Below are positions 11,161-22,789 of a stretch of DNA of 64,000 nucleotides, one piece after another; the stretch's first letter is position 1; each line of letters starts with the position of its first letter. This DNA comes from Darksidea phi (taxonomy: Eukaryota; Ascomycota; Dothideomycetes; Pleosporales; Lentitheciaceae): NCBI GenBank assembly GCA_030770425.1, contig JASJFT010000124.1, forward strand, positions 62,001-126,000, written 5' to 3'. The position numbers and the translations under genes are program-made. The notes under the pieces are model-generated. The model searched no databases and was not told the DNA's origin. It saw nothing but the letters and a program-made list of their open reading frames with translations.

Positions 11161-11741
11161 GTCTTCAGACTATTTGATTTGGATTTGTATAGTGGGAGTC
11201 TCTTTACAAGGTCCGCACGAAACACAGTAGGAGTTTATACACAGTAGAGGTACTATACCTACACCTTATACACGATAATAGAGCTATAGAGCTGTACACA
11301 GTACTGTCGATCGTGAGCGACGAGGTGATATTTCGAACATTGAGGCGCTGGACGAGAAATGACATATAATGCCGAACCACAGAGCGTTAGGAGACCAACA
11401 GCGGTAGCGATAAGTTAGCGTACCCACACTACCACCCACAGTATAAAAATTGCCTACGATAATACCAGCATCCCACTCACTACATCCATCTCTTATCCTC
11501 AGCCAGCTTCCTCAGTGGGGGGTTCGGCGTTATCGGCGCGTTTAACTGTCTGCATGTATTATTAGTGAATTGGGAGCTATCATTATTGTGTAGTTGCTGC
11601 CTATACTGTTGCGTGAGATGTCGAAATATTGAAACACAATGAGGTAATTAGAATCACGAAAAACACAGCCAGCGCAGGAGCCAACGTGACGTCACGCCGG
11701 GTAGTGGCCCAAGCTCCTGGGGGAGGGGGTCTTCAGACTAT
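11161..11741. mobile_element. Segment flanked by 13-base direct repeats inside the BCS1 relic
   Basis: GTCTTCAGACTAT occurs at 11161-11173 and again at 11729-11741. The left copy overlaps BCS1 coding sequence (the S-E-D codons of the Walker B exon). A 13-base match this close is unlikely by chance, so it may be a target-site duplication around a 555-base insertion. The interior has no coding frame. Confidence 0.45.
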
Positions 11742-11823
11742 AGTTATCGTATATGTACTATTCAACGCCAGAGGTTTCTATCAATCAAAATAACTTGTAG
11801 TTCAGTGGGGAATACTCCGTTGC

Positions 11824-11928
11824 CAAGCTAGACGCCGGGGATGGCTGGCTGGAGAGACCCAGGGTTTCGATTCCTGACAAGCTAGACACCGAGGAGGGCT
11901 GTCTGGACTCAGAGTTCGATTCCTAGCA
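11824..11928 (+). repeat. Tandem tRNA-like units with B-box motifs, possible SINE
   Basis: Two adjacent copies of about 54 and 50 bases begin with CAAGCTAGAC and end with GGTTTCGATTCC and GAGTTCGATTCC, matching a Pol III B box. A T-rich tract (TTTTCTTTTT) follows at about 11937. The A box is poor and no cloverleaf was confirmed, so this is a tRNA-derived repeat candidate, not a tRNA gene. Confidence 0.4.
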
Positions 11929-12880
11929 AGTTCAAATTTTCTTTTTACAATATATTAAATACCTCCGTTTTTTTTTTACTCTTATTTTAATATATGTAAA
12001 ATAGTATTAGTATACAATGTTCTAAATATTGTTATAGGAAACTGCGTAGCCTACTAAGGGTAGCCTACTAATCGTATTTTATTGTACGATTTAGTATACT
12101 ACTAGTCCTGAACAATTTGAATGTGCAAAGCTCTGGAGTAGTCGTGGGCCAATCTTAAGAATAATTCTTCCAAGCACACGAATTGCCCTGCAACGGAAAA
12201 GCTGAAGCTGGATTTCTGAAAGATATCGACAAAAGTAATTACTAGTGCCGATTCTTGGGTATTGGATATATATACTAACAATTTCCCAGTTCCGGGTGGC
12301 CCATAGAACAAGTGTCCTCGCTGATAGGGAATACCGCGAGTGGAGTACCATATCCGAGTTGCCGGATTCAAAAACTCCGAGAAGTTATCTACCAGCGTGC
12401 CTTTCAACTCTTTGTTAAGTACTACAGTCGACATATCACCTTTACTTCTAGATTTCGACGGTTTCCATCGGTCTCCTTGGTACTCAAAGACACAGGTTTT
12501 ATTCTCAACCAGCCCCAAATAATGCCGGCGGCATTCATCCAGGAGCTCCCTCAGAACGTTCGGATTCCGCCCGAAGTATAATATGGAGGCTTCCTCCCGA
12601 GTAAAGCCGAGCTCTCCATGGCTTCGGTTGCGTTCGAATACGAATAGGCGGCGTTTGTACCAGAAGTAAAAGCGACCATTCCAAGGGGAGTAATACAGTG
12701 GCTCTTGTTGGCATCGTCTCTATTCCGGGCCTTCGATTCGGGTCAATTACCATGCGCAGATGATTTGAGATCGACCATGGCGAGAGAAGCGCGCGCCGAT
12801 CTCGCAAATGGCTGGGAGCACACCCAGAAGATGAGCATATCGTATGCTTCATCGTTATAGGGCACTTCAATCTTTGAAGC

Positions 12881-13454
12881 TACGGATATGTTAGAAGTCA
12901 AAGGCACAGGCTCTGTAACGACTGATTGAGAAGGACGTATTAATATAAACCTCGCGGCTAAAGTAACCCCTAATAATCTAGTCGGAAGGGTAGTAAGGGT
13001 AGGTCTATCTTACTTTAAGAATTGTATAGAAAATACTATTATATAACTATCGAGTAGTTTACTTCTTACGGTTATCGTTCTAATTAAAATAGTAAATAGC
13101 CTTTCTATATTCCTCCCGGTCTAGGACTAGCTATAGGTAGAAGGGTAAATAGTTCCCTATTTAATAACTTATCTTTCTTGGATCTTTGCAATCTCGGCGA
13201 TGAGGGAGGATAGTATGCCGGCGTTGTTTCTGGAGGGCCCGCTATTAGAGGAGCTATCGGGGTTTGATAGGGTTGTTGAGGTTAGTGGTGCAAGGCTGCC
13301 TCGGTTGTAACAGCGGAAGGATTATTTACTCCATAGCTCATGGTCGCTTAGGTGTGATGATAAATGCGAGGATTGTGTTATCGCGAAGGCGGTGCTTGGC
13401 CGGACGGTGGTACATGCTGCTCGCTCGAGGGCCTCCTATGACTTGATGTGAAAG
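12881..13454. other. AT-rich decayed DNA
   Basis: Rich in TA-containing words with no frame, especially 12940-13160; consistent with RIP-mutated repeat remains. No element identified. Confidence 0.4.
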
Positions 13455-13811
13455 GTGGCTGTGAGTAGCCATCGACCTGGAAGCTTTTCACCTATCTCCT
13501 CGGTGCTCGAAGACACAAGTTTTGTCCTCAACCGACTCCAAATAGAACCGTCGGCACTCGTTGGAGAGCTCCCAGAGAACGGCAGGATTGCGCCCAAAGT
13601 ACGAAATATAGACTTCCTCCCTGGTGCCGCCGTACTCTGCTAGAGTTCTTTGGCAATTGAATACAAATAGACGGCCTTTATGCCAGAAGTATGAGCGACT
13701 ATTGCAGGGGGAATAGTGCAGTGGCTTCTTCTCCGCATGCGATCTAGTTCCGGCGGACGATTTGAGATCTATCTTAGCGAGGGAGGTGCGTGCCGATCGT
13801 GCGAAAGGCAA
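13455..13811 (-). pseudogene. BCS1-like relic, copy 2 (N-terminal domain only)
   Basis: Carries PFARSARTSLAKIDLKSSAG, KPLHYSPCNSRSYFWHKGR, YFGRNPAVLWELSNECRRFY and DKTCVFEHRGDR, parallel to the N-terminal domain of copy 1. TGA replaces the Trp expected after DR (copy 1 reads DRWKPS). No AAA domain follows, so the copy is truncated. Confidence 0.75.
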
Positions 13812-14744
13812 AATAAAGAAAGGGGAAGTGGGCGATGAGAGAGATTTTCTTAAGGTAGTAGAAGAAAATTTTATACCATATTTCCGGCCGTTAATCCCTT
13901 ACGTCAACAGATTACGGAGGAAGGCGTTCCCCGGCGGTAGGAGGTGGAGGGATCCAAATCCACAGCTGTACTTTGAGATGAAAGAGATACTTCGGGCAGC
14001 ACGGGATGACTTGAAAGAATTAGATATTGTGGAGATTGCGTATAATGGCCACCTGGTATAGACATCGTGACTGACGGTACTTCGGCGTTGCGCTCGTTGG
14101 GTAATATGAGGAAGGCTGTTCGGTGTCTGGTCGTATCCTTTTTGCCGTATAAGGTGGTGAAGATGGTGGGTAGATGGCACTACCGCTAGTCGCAGCGGCT
14201 AGTGCGGAGTTTTGAACAGGGGCTCTCTAGTGGAATGGTCAGGCGAATGCCAAGGTATTCTGGGTACAGACGAAAATGCCTCGAGAATCAGCGGGCGATC
14301 CCTCCAAAATATGCCGTCATTTCACCAACACATATACGTATACCTTCCAGTACATCCCTAGGGAGCTAGCGTAATGTTATGTGCTGATTGGTGTCTTAAA
14401 TTTGCACGGGCTCCCTTATGTTTGGACCGCTCGAACTACTTGCGCCTGGCGCGGGAGAGGTTGTGGGCACCCCCGCAATACAATAATAAGCGCCGCATCG
14501 GCAGGGAGCAATCCGCTAAACTGATCTCCGGCGTGGCGCTGCAATAGCAGGCCAATAACAGGCTCCATCTCATATCAGCGCTGTTGCCTGGAGGAACATG
14601 GGGTTGGCTACGGCTTTGGTTGGGTGTGGTCGACTCGTCGTTCGTGAGTTGTCCTTCTTTGCCCTGGCTCGATCCGCAGCACAAAACAATGCTGTTAGCA
14701 AAAGAGATCGTGAACACCATACCTCCTCCACACATCGTCTCGAA
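13812..14744. other. No gene assigned; 5' region of the FHA-kinase gene
   Basis: A 99-codon plus-strand frame (13762-14061) overlaps the BCS1 relic antisense and matches nothing known to me. 14300-14744 is presumably promoter and leader of the next gene; the frame is open upstream of its ATG from 14598. Confidence 0.4.
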
Positions 14745-17085
14745 ATGACAGACCCAGATATCATTCTCTACCTGTACCCAAATGATGGCCCGGGGAAGGA
14801 GGGCGCAGAGGAAGCAATTTCCATGTCTCAGGGCCAGTCGCGGTACATGCCGCCGCGACGCCGCGACGCCCTGGAGCAACACGACATCCCCAGTCGTCAA
14901 GACAGGGAATCAACGGAGCAGCCAGAGGAGCAAAGAGGCCTCGAAAGCAGTGCTTGCCTCGTTTTGAGGTTCAGCCACGGTGCAAACACTCGTCTTGGTG
15001 TAGTGGCCGGGTGCGCCCCGAACGTCGATCTGCCCTTGCGGAAGCAGGCGGGTATCAGTCGCTTCCACCTCACCTTCACCTTCGACGACAAGGACCGCCC
15101 GATAGTAAGAGACCTGGGCTCTCTCTGTGGAACAAGAGTCATCTATGATGGAGAGGAGGGAGAGCGGCGGTCTCATTTCGACTATCTCCTACAGGGACCC
15201 AGAATTTTAGGCAATAAACCCCCGGTTCTCAATATCACAAACAAAGTTCAGTTCAAGGTCGTTATACCTCCTCGCGATATCACGTCCCAAGACTACATCG
15301 ATAGGGTAGCTAGGTTCCGCCAGGGCACGGCGGACCCCGAGGATCTCTTCGCCTCTCTCGTTCTTCGGAGCGCGCGAGGTACCCAGCCCCCTACCGGAGA
15401 ACATACAGTACCGAGACTCTCCGACCCGTCTCTCTATAAGAAGAAGCTTGGCGAGGGAGCTTTTGGGGTAGTGACATATATTTGGAATGCGACGACTGGG
15501 GAAGAGTATGCCTTAAAGGAGCCGCTGGAGAAGTTTATCAAAAGCGGCCAAGTCAAAACGAAGGATTGGAAGAAGGAAGCTGAAGTTATGAGACGTATTT
15601 CTCATGTGAGTGCTGTACCAGCGTCAAAAATAGCCGTATACTTACAGCCCACGTCCTTAGGACCATATTGTCGCGTTTCGAGATGCTACGTTCTCCCCTT
15701 GGCCCCAGTTGACCTTCGAGTATGTCCCCGGAGGCTCTCTCAACACCTGTATCAATTTGTCCACCTTTGAAAACGTACAAGTCCTCCGCCAATTACTTTC
15801 GGCCCTACGATACCTTCACGGACAAAACCCTCCGATCGGACATCGTGATATTAAGCCTGATAATATCCTAGTACTCTACCGGCGCTCTAGCGGTATCCAC
15901 GTCAAGTTTGCTGATTTTGGATTAGCCAAAGCGGCGGACTATCTGAAGACATTCTGCGGTTCACTGCTATGGGCAGCTCCAGAAATATATAACAAGATCC
16001 CTGACCTAAAGGCCGCCGCCGATGTCAGGTACAGCGTGGCTGTCGATATCTGGTCTCTCGGCGTGGTCATTGCCTCACAAGAGTGTGAGCTTCCATACTA
16101 CGAGGACTCGTACCGAACTAGCGCCGTAGCTTGGATACGGGCGGTATTGCAGCATGTCAAGGATTACGAGGAGAAAGGAAACGGGTTGCTCTATTTCCTT
16201 CTTGATACGATGCTGGTTGTAGACCCGCAAGAGCGGAAGGGGGCCCCATACTGTCACGACGAGGCGCTGCGATTGTCCAACTGCGACTCTCGACAGCCGT
16301 TCCTGCATCGCATCTCTCGCAGTCGGCTCAATGGGCACACGTCTTCAGACACTAATGAAAGCGATGAGGACAGCGATCTAGGCACCCCAACACCTTCGAT
16401 ACCCGGCATCCAGCCTTCAATGGGGCATGAGGGAGCAAGTGAAGAGTCTACGATTCGCCTCGGTCCTCGGGCCGACGGTTTGCGGACACCGGCTGAAACA
16501 ACAGCTGCGTCTATCGATCCATCTCTCATCGCGAATCTAGGCTATCGCGGCACGGACATGATCAACTCCATAGTCAACTCCACTGAATCCGGAACACCCC
16601 AAGGTTCGGGTCCCTCAACGCCTAACGCTCAGCTAAGCCAGGAACAAGCCAACTCTGCCGTCCTACCGCAAGGGAGTGTACTAGACAGCGTACTATGGAA
16701 CCCGGAACCAGCAAGTTTCTCAGGCAACCATGACACCGCAGCCATAGAAGCCGGCGGCCCTCAGAACGACGCTCGACCCGAAGAGCTAGACGTCTCCTTC
16801 CTCATTCGTTATCATCTTGGCGGCGGAGCCCAAGATAATAAGGCCCAAGAGGCCGTCGAGGTTTCAGAAGCGGGGGAACCACGCCAACCGGGGCGTAAGA
16901 GGACTTGGCTAGAGGATCGTAGCCTACTGATGTCGGCCCACCGTTCTCACACGGATCTGACTCCAGGGGTCGCAGCTCCACAACATGACAGTACAGTCGG
17001 CCGAGATGGTTCTTCCAGCAGAGTGCTACGAGCCGGCAAACGTAGGAAGAATGTCGCAGCGGGCGAGGACCCGGAGTCAGGATGA
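14745..17085 (+). CDS. FHA-domain Ser/Thr protein kinase (761 aa)
   Basis: Exons 14745-15605 and 15661-17085, with a 55-base intron (GTGAGT...TTAG). ATG 14745 (MTDPDI) is chosen; an in-frame ATG at 14598 would add 49 residues. FHA domain at about residues 72-151 with the RLGVVAG and GISRFH phosphothreonine-binding motifs. Kinase domain at about 231-500: GEGAFGVV loop, ALKEP lysine (about 258), HRDIKPDN (348-355), DFG (372-374), APE (393-395). All catalytic residues are present, so activity is expected. A long Ser/Pro/Glu-rich tail ends in a basic patch (AGKRRKN), a likely nuclear signal. The layout recalls Rad53/Chk2/Dun1 checkpoint kinases, but the tail is unlike them. The partner gene at 17558 follows on the same strand, and a diverged copy of the pair lies at 34135-38438. 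Confidence 0.9.
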
Positions 17086-17557
17086 TTGCTTGACGGGTGG
17101 ATCTATAGATAGAATGTTCAATACTGGTGACTCTGCAATTGCCGTTCTGGAGCTTCTGGCAACATGGAAATACATGTATGTACCCATACACTTTTAAGCA
17201 TGATTGCGTGAGAGCAGACGCAGTAGATAGCTGTTGCCAATTTTTTCCCCTTATGACGAATGAATCCTCTCATGGATCGTGTGTATGTGATGATGTGAGG
17301 CTGGCTCAACGGGTGGCCCACAGCCGCCTTCCAAACACGCAGGGACGAAAATGCAGGGACGGAAAGGTGTGTCGGCCAAATATATAAGTTCAGCGCACTC
17401 CCCATCTTGCCTTCTTCTTCGTGGTCCAACTTAGTTGCCATATGCCCCCCGAAGCGGTTAGTGGCCCTGCGCACGCGCCAAGGCGGGACCAACCTCGCCA
17501 CGCTGTGCGGAACCGCTCTTCCCTACATCATCTACGTACACCTACGCAACCCATAAA

Positions 17558-19098
17558 ATGTCGTTCGCCGAAGCCCCAGCTCCCGTATTCACGGTCGCAG
17601 ACCTCCTGGCGTTCGATGAGAACCAGCTCGTCCGGTATCTGGAGAGTAACAGGCGCGTTGGCGGTTGGTTCGAGATCTCAAACGCTGCCGGTGTAGAAAG
17701 CCTCTCGAAGAGCCAACGAGATGAGCTAGGGAATAGAGTGAGGTGAGAAGGCTTCTGATACTCGCTATATCTGGCTGTTCATCGCTAACGGGCATTCCGG
17801 ATAGGGCCGCCGCGGAAATTGCGACCGCGTCACGACCCATCGACATGGACGCACTTCTCGCGCGCTTGACAAGCATAGAAGGTGGACAGGACGGCTCTCC
17901 AGAACTTGGATGTTTACGACCGCTGCGTGAGCCGTCCGAGTCGACTGTACCACCTGACCCCGATGAAGAATACCTATTTGAAGACTTAAGCTATCACGAG
18001 CTCATTCGAGATGGCGGCAGGCCCGTCTGCCCGATCGAGGTTCTGTTGCATATCCTGAATGAGCATGCGGCAAGCCACGAACCTGTTCTGCCATGGCTCA
18101 GTGATCCAGACTCTGCAAGTCGAAATGGGGAGATACAAACGGTGTTTTCGCGGCAGCTCGATCGGTGGTGGGACTTTCGCAAATGGCAGTGGGACAACCG
18201 GGGCACCACTGATGGAGACGGAGGATTCTCAGCGTTTCTCGCGGCAAAACGGAGAATGTATGAGCGGATGCGGATCGAGATATCCGACAGTTCGTTTGAA
18301 GAGACAACTCGGCGGCGGTGGCAGTGGAAGCCAGAACTCCGGCTACTTTCCGACGACCACCAAGGTTTTCCCGCCTACAAGGAAGCAGTTAAGAGACGGC
18401 TCGCACCCTACAACTTCAACCGACCTTTACAGTTAATAAAGGACCCACGCAAACAAACCGAATGGACTACATGGCTTGAATACCTCAACTTCGAGGAATG
18501 GTGGTTGGAACGACACGCTGCCGCCGCAGAAGCTAGGGAGCAGCAATATCACCAAGCCTGGAAGAGGCTGCTCGAAGCAGTACGGTCGTTTCCAAAGGGG
18601 GGATCAGAATTCTATAGTACAAAAGATAACCTTGACTCTTTAGACGCTGCTACCGCCGCAGCGGCTTTAGGGTCTTCGCAAACTCGACAGCGGCGCCAGA
18701 ACACCGGGACGGTTTCCCTAGCCAAACAGTTAGCCGCTACTCAGGCTAACCTGGACACGGCTATGAAAGCGATTGATAACTTTATCCGAGATACGGCACA
18801 TTATCGACGCGCAGAAGCGGCCATCTACCACCAGAAGAACAGAGTACAGTGGGTTCTCAAGGAAGCGCGTGTAATGGAGGCCGAGGTACCGCAGCAACGC
18901 GGGACAGCGAAGAACAACCCAAAGTCGGACGCGGGGGGGAGCAAGAAGAGAAGACGTAGTGATGATGATGCCATCCCCTCCGAGTCATGGTCTAAGAGGA
19001 CGAGACGGGGAGGGGGCGGAAAAGATGCAGTTCCAGACACAGTGTCGGGGCAACCTCGTCGAAGTCAGCGCATTAAGCAACGTAGTAGGGTTACTTAA
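17558..19098 (+). CDS. FHA-kinase partner protein, copy 1 (492 aa)
   Basis: Exons 17558-17742 and 17805-19098 with a 62-base phase-2 intron. I know no named function; similar fungal proteins are, from memory, annotated inconsistently, some with an ank/unc44 label. Regions: N-terminal helix (VADLLAFDENQLVRYLESNR), DGGRP near position 150, a Trp-rich block (RWWDFRKWQW), the signature QGFPAYKEAVKRRLAPYNF followed by WTTWLEYLNFEEWW, a coiled-coil-like Gln/Ala-rich stretch (about 340-410), and a basic C-terminus with nuclear-signal motifs (KKRRR, KRTRR, RRSQRIKQR). The paralogue at 36436-38438 shares these in order and shares this intron position. The gene follows the FHA kinase by 472 bases on the same strand. 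A nuclear substrate or scaffold of the kinase is a reasonable guess only. Confidence 0.85.
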
Positions 19099-20393
19099 TA
19101 TCTACATTTCTCAGTGGGCTCTATATTCCTAAGGTCACCCTCCGTATGAACCGATGACCCAAGAATCTGCCATCGCCCCAAGGATCAAGTTGCGTTCCTC
19201 CGTGGCCCCAGGCTCTGTGCACGTATGTCATACTCATGGCACATACAAAGACGTTAACCAGGTACACTGCAAAATGGGTTGCCTCATAGAGCTGAAAACC
19301 AAATAAGAGGGGAATAAATTCTGTCCCTCGCAACATACTGTGGAATAAGGAGACTGGTCAAGTGATGGTTATTGATTTCGAGCGAGCAGAGGTTGTCAAG
19401 CGTCGAACTGTACTGGGTGTCATCTCAGCAAACCGAAAAAGGAAGAGAGGGTGTCACTATCGTCGGGTGGGAGGCAAGCTTGACGAGCGTGTTGCAGTCC
19501 GGGGTAGTGGGGATGGCGCCGCGAGGATACAAGAATCGAGTTGTCAAGCCCTGGGCCGAGCAATATGCAGCTCCAGCTAGACCGCCGCCAGATCGAAAGT
19601 CACCGCCCAAGCGAACACGTCCAGCCACACCACCACCCGAAACGATGCTCCACGTCCCTGGTAATTTTGTTGATTGAACCCCATGCATGGGTGAGAGAGG
19701 GGTTTTTGGGAGGATTTCCAGGGCTTAGTGCTCTCTTATTCGCCTATCTGGTCTCTACTAGTCGTGATACCATCAGACAAGGGCGGGCGACATCACTGGG
19801 GGTGAGAACGAGCGGTCTAGGCGCTTGTACATGATGGATCTCAACAGCTTATGCCCCTTGTGTCGATTTCTCATTTCCCGCATTTGCTGAAATTGTTTTG
19901 GGGTGACAAACTACAGTGGCCAATATAGCATGATGGTGACGTCCACCGAAACCTCGTAGTATGCGCAGCGCCAACGCTTCACAGTGTCCACATTCTTCGT
20001 CAGGTCCCACCAGTTCGCCTCAGATCATGCCGTAGTTACGTCTTCCTAGTGCCACTCAAAGCGGATATGTTTCGATCGGCGCCATTTAGGCGAAGCTAAG
20101 TGATTGCTACCATCTCTCCTTCAGGTATGCTACAGCTAGTTAGCACGAGCACCGGGTGGAATATGGATGGAGGTGTACAAACTGAATCTGCGGATAGCGT
20201 TCGTGATCTACCCCTCAAGGAAGCGAGACTATTGGGTAATTTATACCTTATCCAGAGCGACGTCGTATAAAGGGAATTACTATTGCTTCATTTGCGGCCC
20301 TTCATGCAACAGGCAGCTGCCTGTTCAGCTCCCTGCGCAACGCTCCGCCCGCTCACCATCTGGGAACCTGAGAGCAACACCCTCACGATCGAT
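19099..20393. other. No gene assigned
   Basis: Short frames only, for example 19372-19677 with a Pro-rich segment (APARPPPDRKSPPKRTRPAT). No homology recognised. Confidence 0.4.
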
Positions 20394-21536
20394 TTACTTG
20401 TATGCTATACCACTATGATAGCCACCGAACCAAATATGCGACTCCACAGGAGTCGAAGGTGCTCTAAAGCAATAGTAATCTTCCAATTCAATTTTTCGGT
20501 TGCCATACCTCCATGTAAAAACTGACCCAGCGTCAAGTAGGCAGCCAACCCTAGCGCTCTCAATTGGTCCCGCTGATATCTTATCAAGGATCGCATCTTG
20601 CAGCTCAATGGGGAGCGTATGAAGAGGAGTCGTAGGGGCGCTGGTCTGCGTGGCTTGGAGAAGAAACTCGATAGCTTCGTCAGAAGGAGGATGTATCCCA
20701 TCAAATAGACGGTAAGGTTCCGTATATCTTTCAAGCTTACTGTTTATCCGATATAGGATAAGCTCCCGCACCGAGAGTATGAGATAAGTAAGACCTTTAT
20801 CTGCCAAACTAGGAGTAGACTGGATCTGCTTCGCGTAATCCTCTCGGACTAGCGTAACGGCGTGCGGAGTATGCTGGCATATAACAATAGACGTCGTCCT
20901 ACCGACCCTAATAATATGTTCCCTCGCAAAGTCCCACTCTGGGAGTTTATCTATCCTGACTATAAAGCCAGCACCGAGGCGTGGGAGCGTTGCTTCTTTA
21001 ACTGTAAAGTCCAGAGTAATAATCCTAATAATAGCATAGGCAAGTCTTCGAAACGTAAAGTTATTGTAACGACTACAGAGAACGTGCCTCCACTGGAACG
21101 CAAAGTCGGCGAGTATCCTAGAGACGAGAGCCTTGCGCCGCTGTAGGTATTGTAGATTGATCTCCCTACGTTTTATTTTCCAGGATGGCGCCGAGTAGAC
21201 GGATTGTAAGGCGTGTTTGGCTTGTAAGGCGTGTTTGGCTTGTATTGGCGGTGGTTCGTAAGGCTGGAAATCGGAAATGGTTATAGAACGCTGGCGGATA
21301 AGGTTGAGAGGAACCCAAAGGCTGCGATCCCTCTTATCTAATCGTAGAATATCACGATCAAGGTCAAAGGTCCAGACCGATTCAACGAAAGCCCATCGGT
21401 CGTCGTTAAAGGGTGTAACGACGTCGTCCTGCTGGTGCCAATCATCGGCAACCTTCGAGTATAAAACGTTGAAGGTAGATTCTACGTCTATAAGCGCTTT
21501 TTCGCCATGGATGATGATGGTAATACGTACCGCTTG
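20394..21536 (-). pseudogene. Conserved fungal protein of unknown function, start lost
   Basis: A 380-codon frame is open from 21536 down to the stop at 20394 but holds no ATG in its first 240 codons, so it is easily missed. It includes VWTFDLDRDILRLDKRDRSL, PYEPPPIQ, RRKALVSRILADFAFQWRHV, LPEWDFAREHIIRVGR, LPIELQDAILDKISAGPIES, RVGCLLDAGSVFTW and a final PVESHIWFGGYHSGIAYK. An 18-base tandem duplication (about 21207-21242) repeats QAKHAL. Upstream of 21536 the homologous frame appears to continue in another frame (VYYAAHRSADDDVMLPLYS), so one frameshift separates the N-terminus. I recognise the ending as a recurrent fungal family but not its function. Confidence 0.65.
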
Positions 21537-22640
21537 CTACGCCTACAAGCCCGCGTGAATACAATGGTAGCATAACGTCGTCATCAGCAGAACGATGTGC
21601 AGCATAATAGACAGTCCCTAGTATTTTGTGAGAACCAAAGGCTGGTTATAACTGTAATATAATGGTAGCGTACCCTGCAAGCTAAGGTTGATAAACGCTG
21701 CCATGGCGAGCCGTAGACAGGAGCGAAATACTGGAACGGTTGAGCTGGGCGTCGGGGGCGATGACAAATTCGGTGCGGTCACTCTGCGTACGTCGGCCGG
21801 TTTGGCAGAGGCGAGATAGGGAGAATTAATGATGGGGAGAGAAGAAGAGGGAGGGGAAGGTTATGAGGTCCGCTACGCCGGCCGAGGCTTAGCTGCCAAG
21901 GTTTCGCCGTGATGCTTAAGTCAGCAAAGGTCATTGGTTGGCAGAATATTGCCGAAGTCTCTCCGCGCGAATGCGCATGACTTGCCGGGGGGTGCGGGGC
22001 CGTGGAAAGCCATCGAATAACGTCCCTCCGTGCGTGGCGAGACACCCTTTGTGCTGACTTTCAGCAACTGCTAAAGCTATGCGCACAATGAATAATGCTA
22101 TAGTTCTATTAAAATAATCTGTCGTAGTTAAATCTGAATGTCTATGATGCACTCCTCCCAAAAAATACGTTTGCATCGTCGCCTCCGAGCCTGATTTGTA
22201 CAGCGCCTTTTTTCGTGGCGTAAGAGACTTCCCTCCCCACAGCGCCAACGTTAAGCCTTTATCACTCCGAAATTTCGTAGAATAACCTTCTCCGAGCGTC
22301 AGAATCTCCCTTTGATGCTAGGAAGAGGTTGATGAGCAAGCGTAAACTGGGAGTGTTGGGCCGAGGTTGGGGAGGGTAATTGGTCCAAGCTCCGGCCTCA
22401 CAAAAGCTGGCTCCGGTGAAACCACGATGATACAACCAGCAACCAGCGGACATTCCTGACTCCTCGACGTTGCGATTCCACGCTATTCTACCTCACCCCC
22501 AAAAGTACCACAGTCCGGTTCGATGCTACGGGCCGTTATTACCACCGCCTCCTAGGGCTTCCCGACAGCTCACCACGCCCGCCCGCCCCGACTGATCCGG
22601 TCCCACCAACCACCACCTTAAAGAGCGCCAGGGCACGACA
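21537..22640. other. No gene assigned beyond the N-terminal remnant of the previous gene
   Basis: 21540-21620 holds the frameshifted N-terminal piece of the neighbouring relic. The rest has short frames only. Confidence 0.4.
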
Positions 22641-22789
22641 GAGACCAGCCTCCTCGGGGCTATGGCCAGCCGTCTCAAGGCTACGATCAGCGTATGCCTG
22701 CACGAGGGCCTCTAAGCGCGGGCTGCGGAAGGCCTGTTCAGCTTCGCCCCCTCAAAAGCCCTGGAGGCAACACCCACCTCCCATAATAA

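Larger units (their letters stand above)
10558..12880 (-). pseudogene. BCS1-like AAA ATPase relic, copy 1, split by an insertion
   Basis: Read from 12880 downward: BCS1_N domain (VPYNDEAYDMLIFWV, SQPFARSARASLAMVDL, then in another frame YYSPWNGRFYFWYK and FGRNPNVLRELLDECRR); the pre-AAA segment (LVENKTCVFEYQGDRWKPS, TLVDNFSEFLNPATRIWYS, RGIPYQRG); Walker A (FYGPPGTGK). The frame decays after Walker A at about 12100. The gene resumes at about 11177 with the Walker B segment (SELPRHC-like, then VVLLEDVDAVG), then VSLSTLLNVLDGMGSPEDR and the arginine-finger region TTNHIEHLDTALIRPGHVD, ending at 10558. Family knowledge: BCS1-type AAA proteins are mitochondrial membrane chaperones, and Pezizomycotina carry many divergent copies. 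Breaks: a TGA and frameshift in the N-terminal domain, a faulty splice site at Walker A, and about 0.9 kb of foreign DNA between Walker A and B. Confidence 0.82.

Noticed and set aside
11824..11928. Functional tRNA gene
   Set aside because: B boxes are good but the A box and acceptor stem do not fold as a tRNA.
14745..17085. Calling the FHA kinase RAD53, CHK2 or DUN1
   Set aside because: FHA-plus-kinase order is shared, but the tail and the tandem partner differ, so orthology is not supported by what can be seen.
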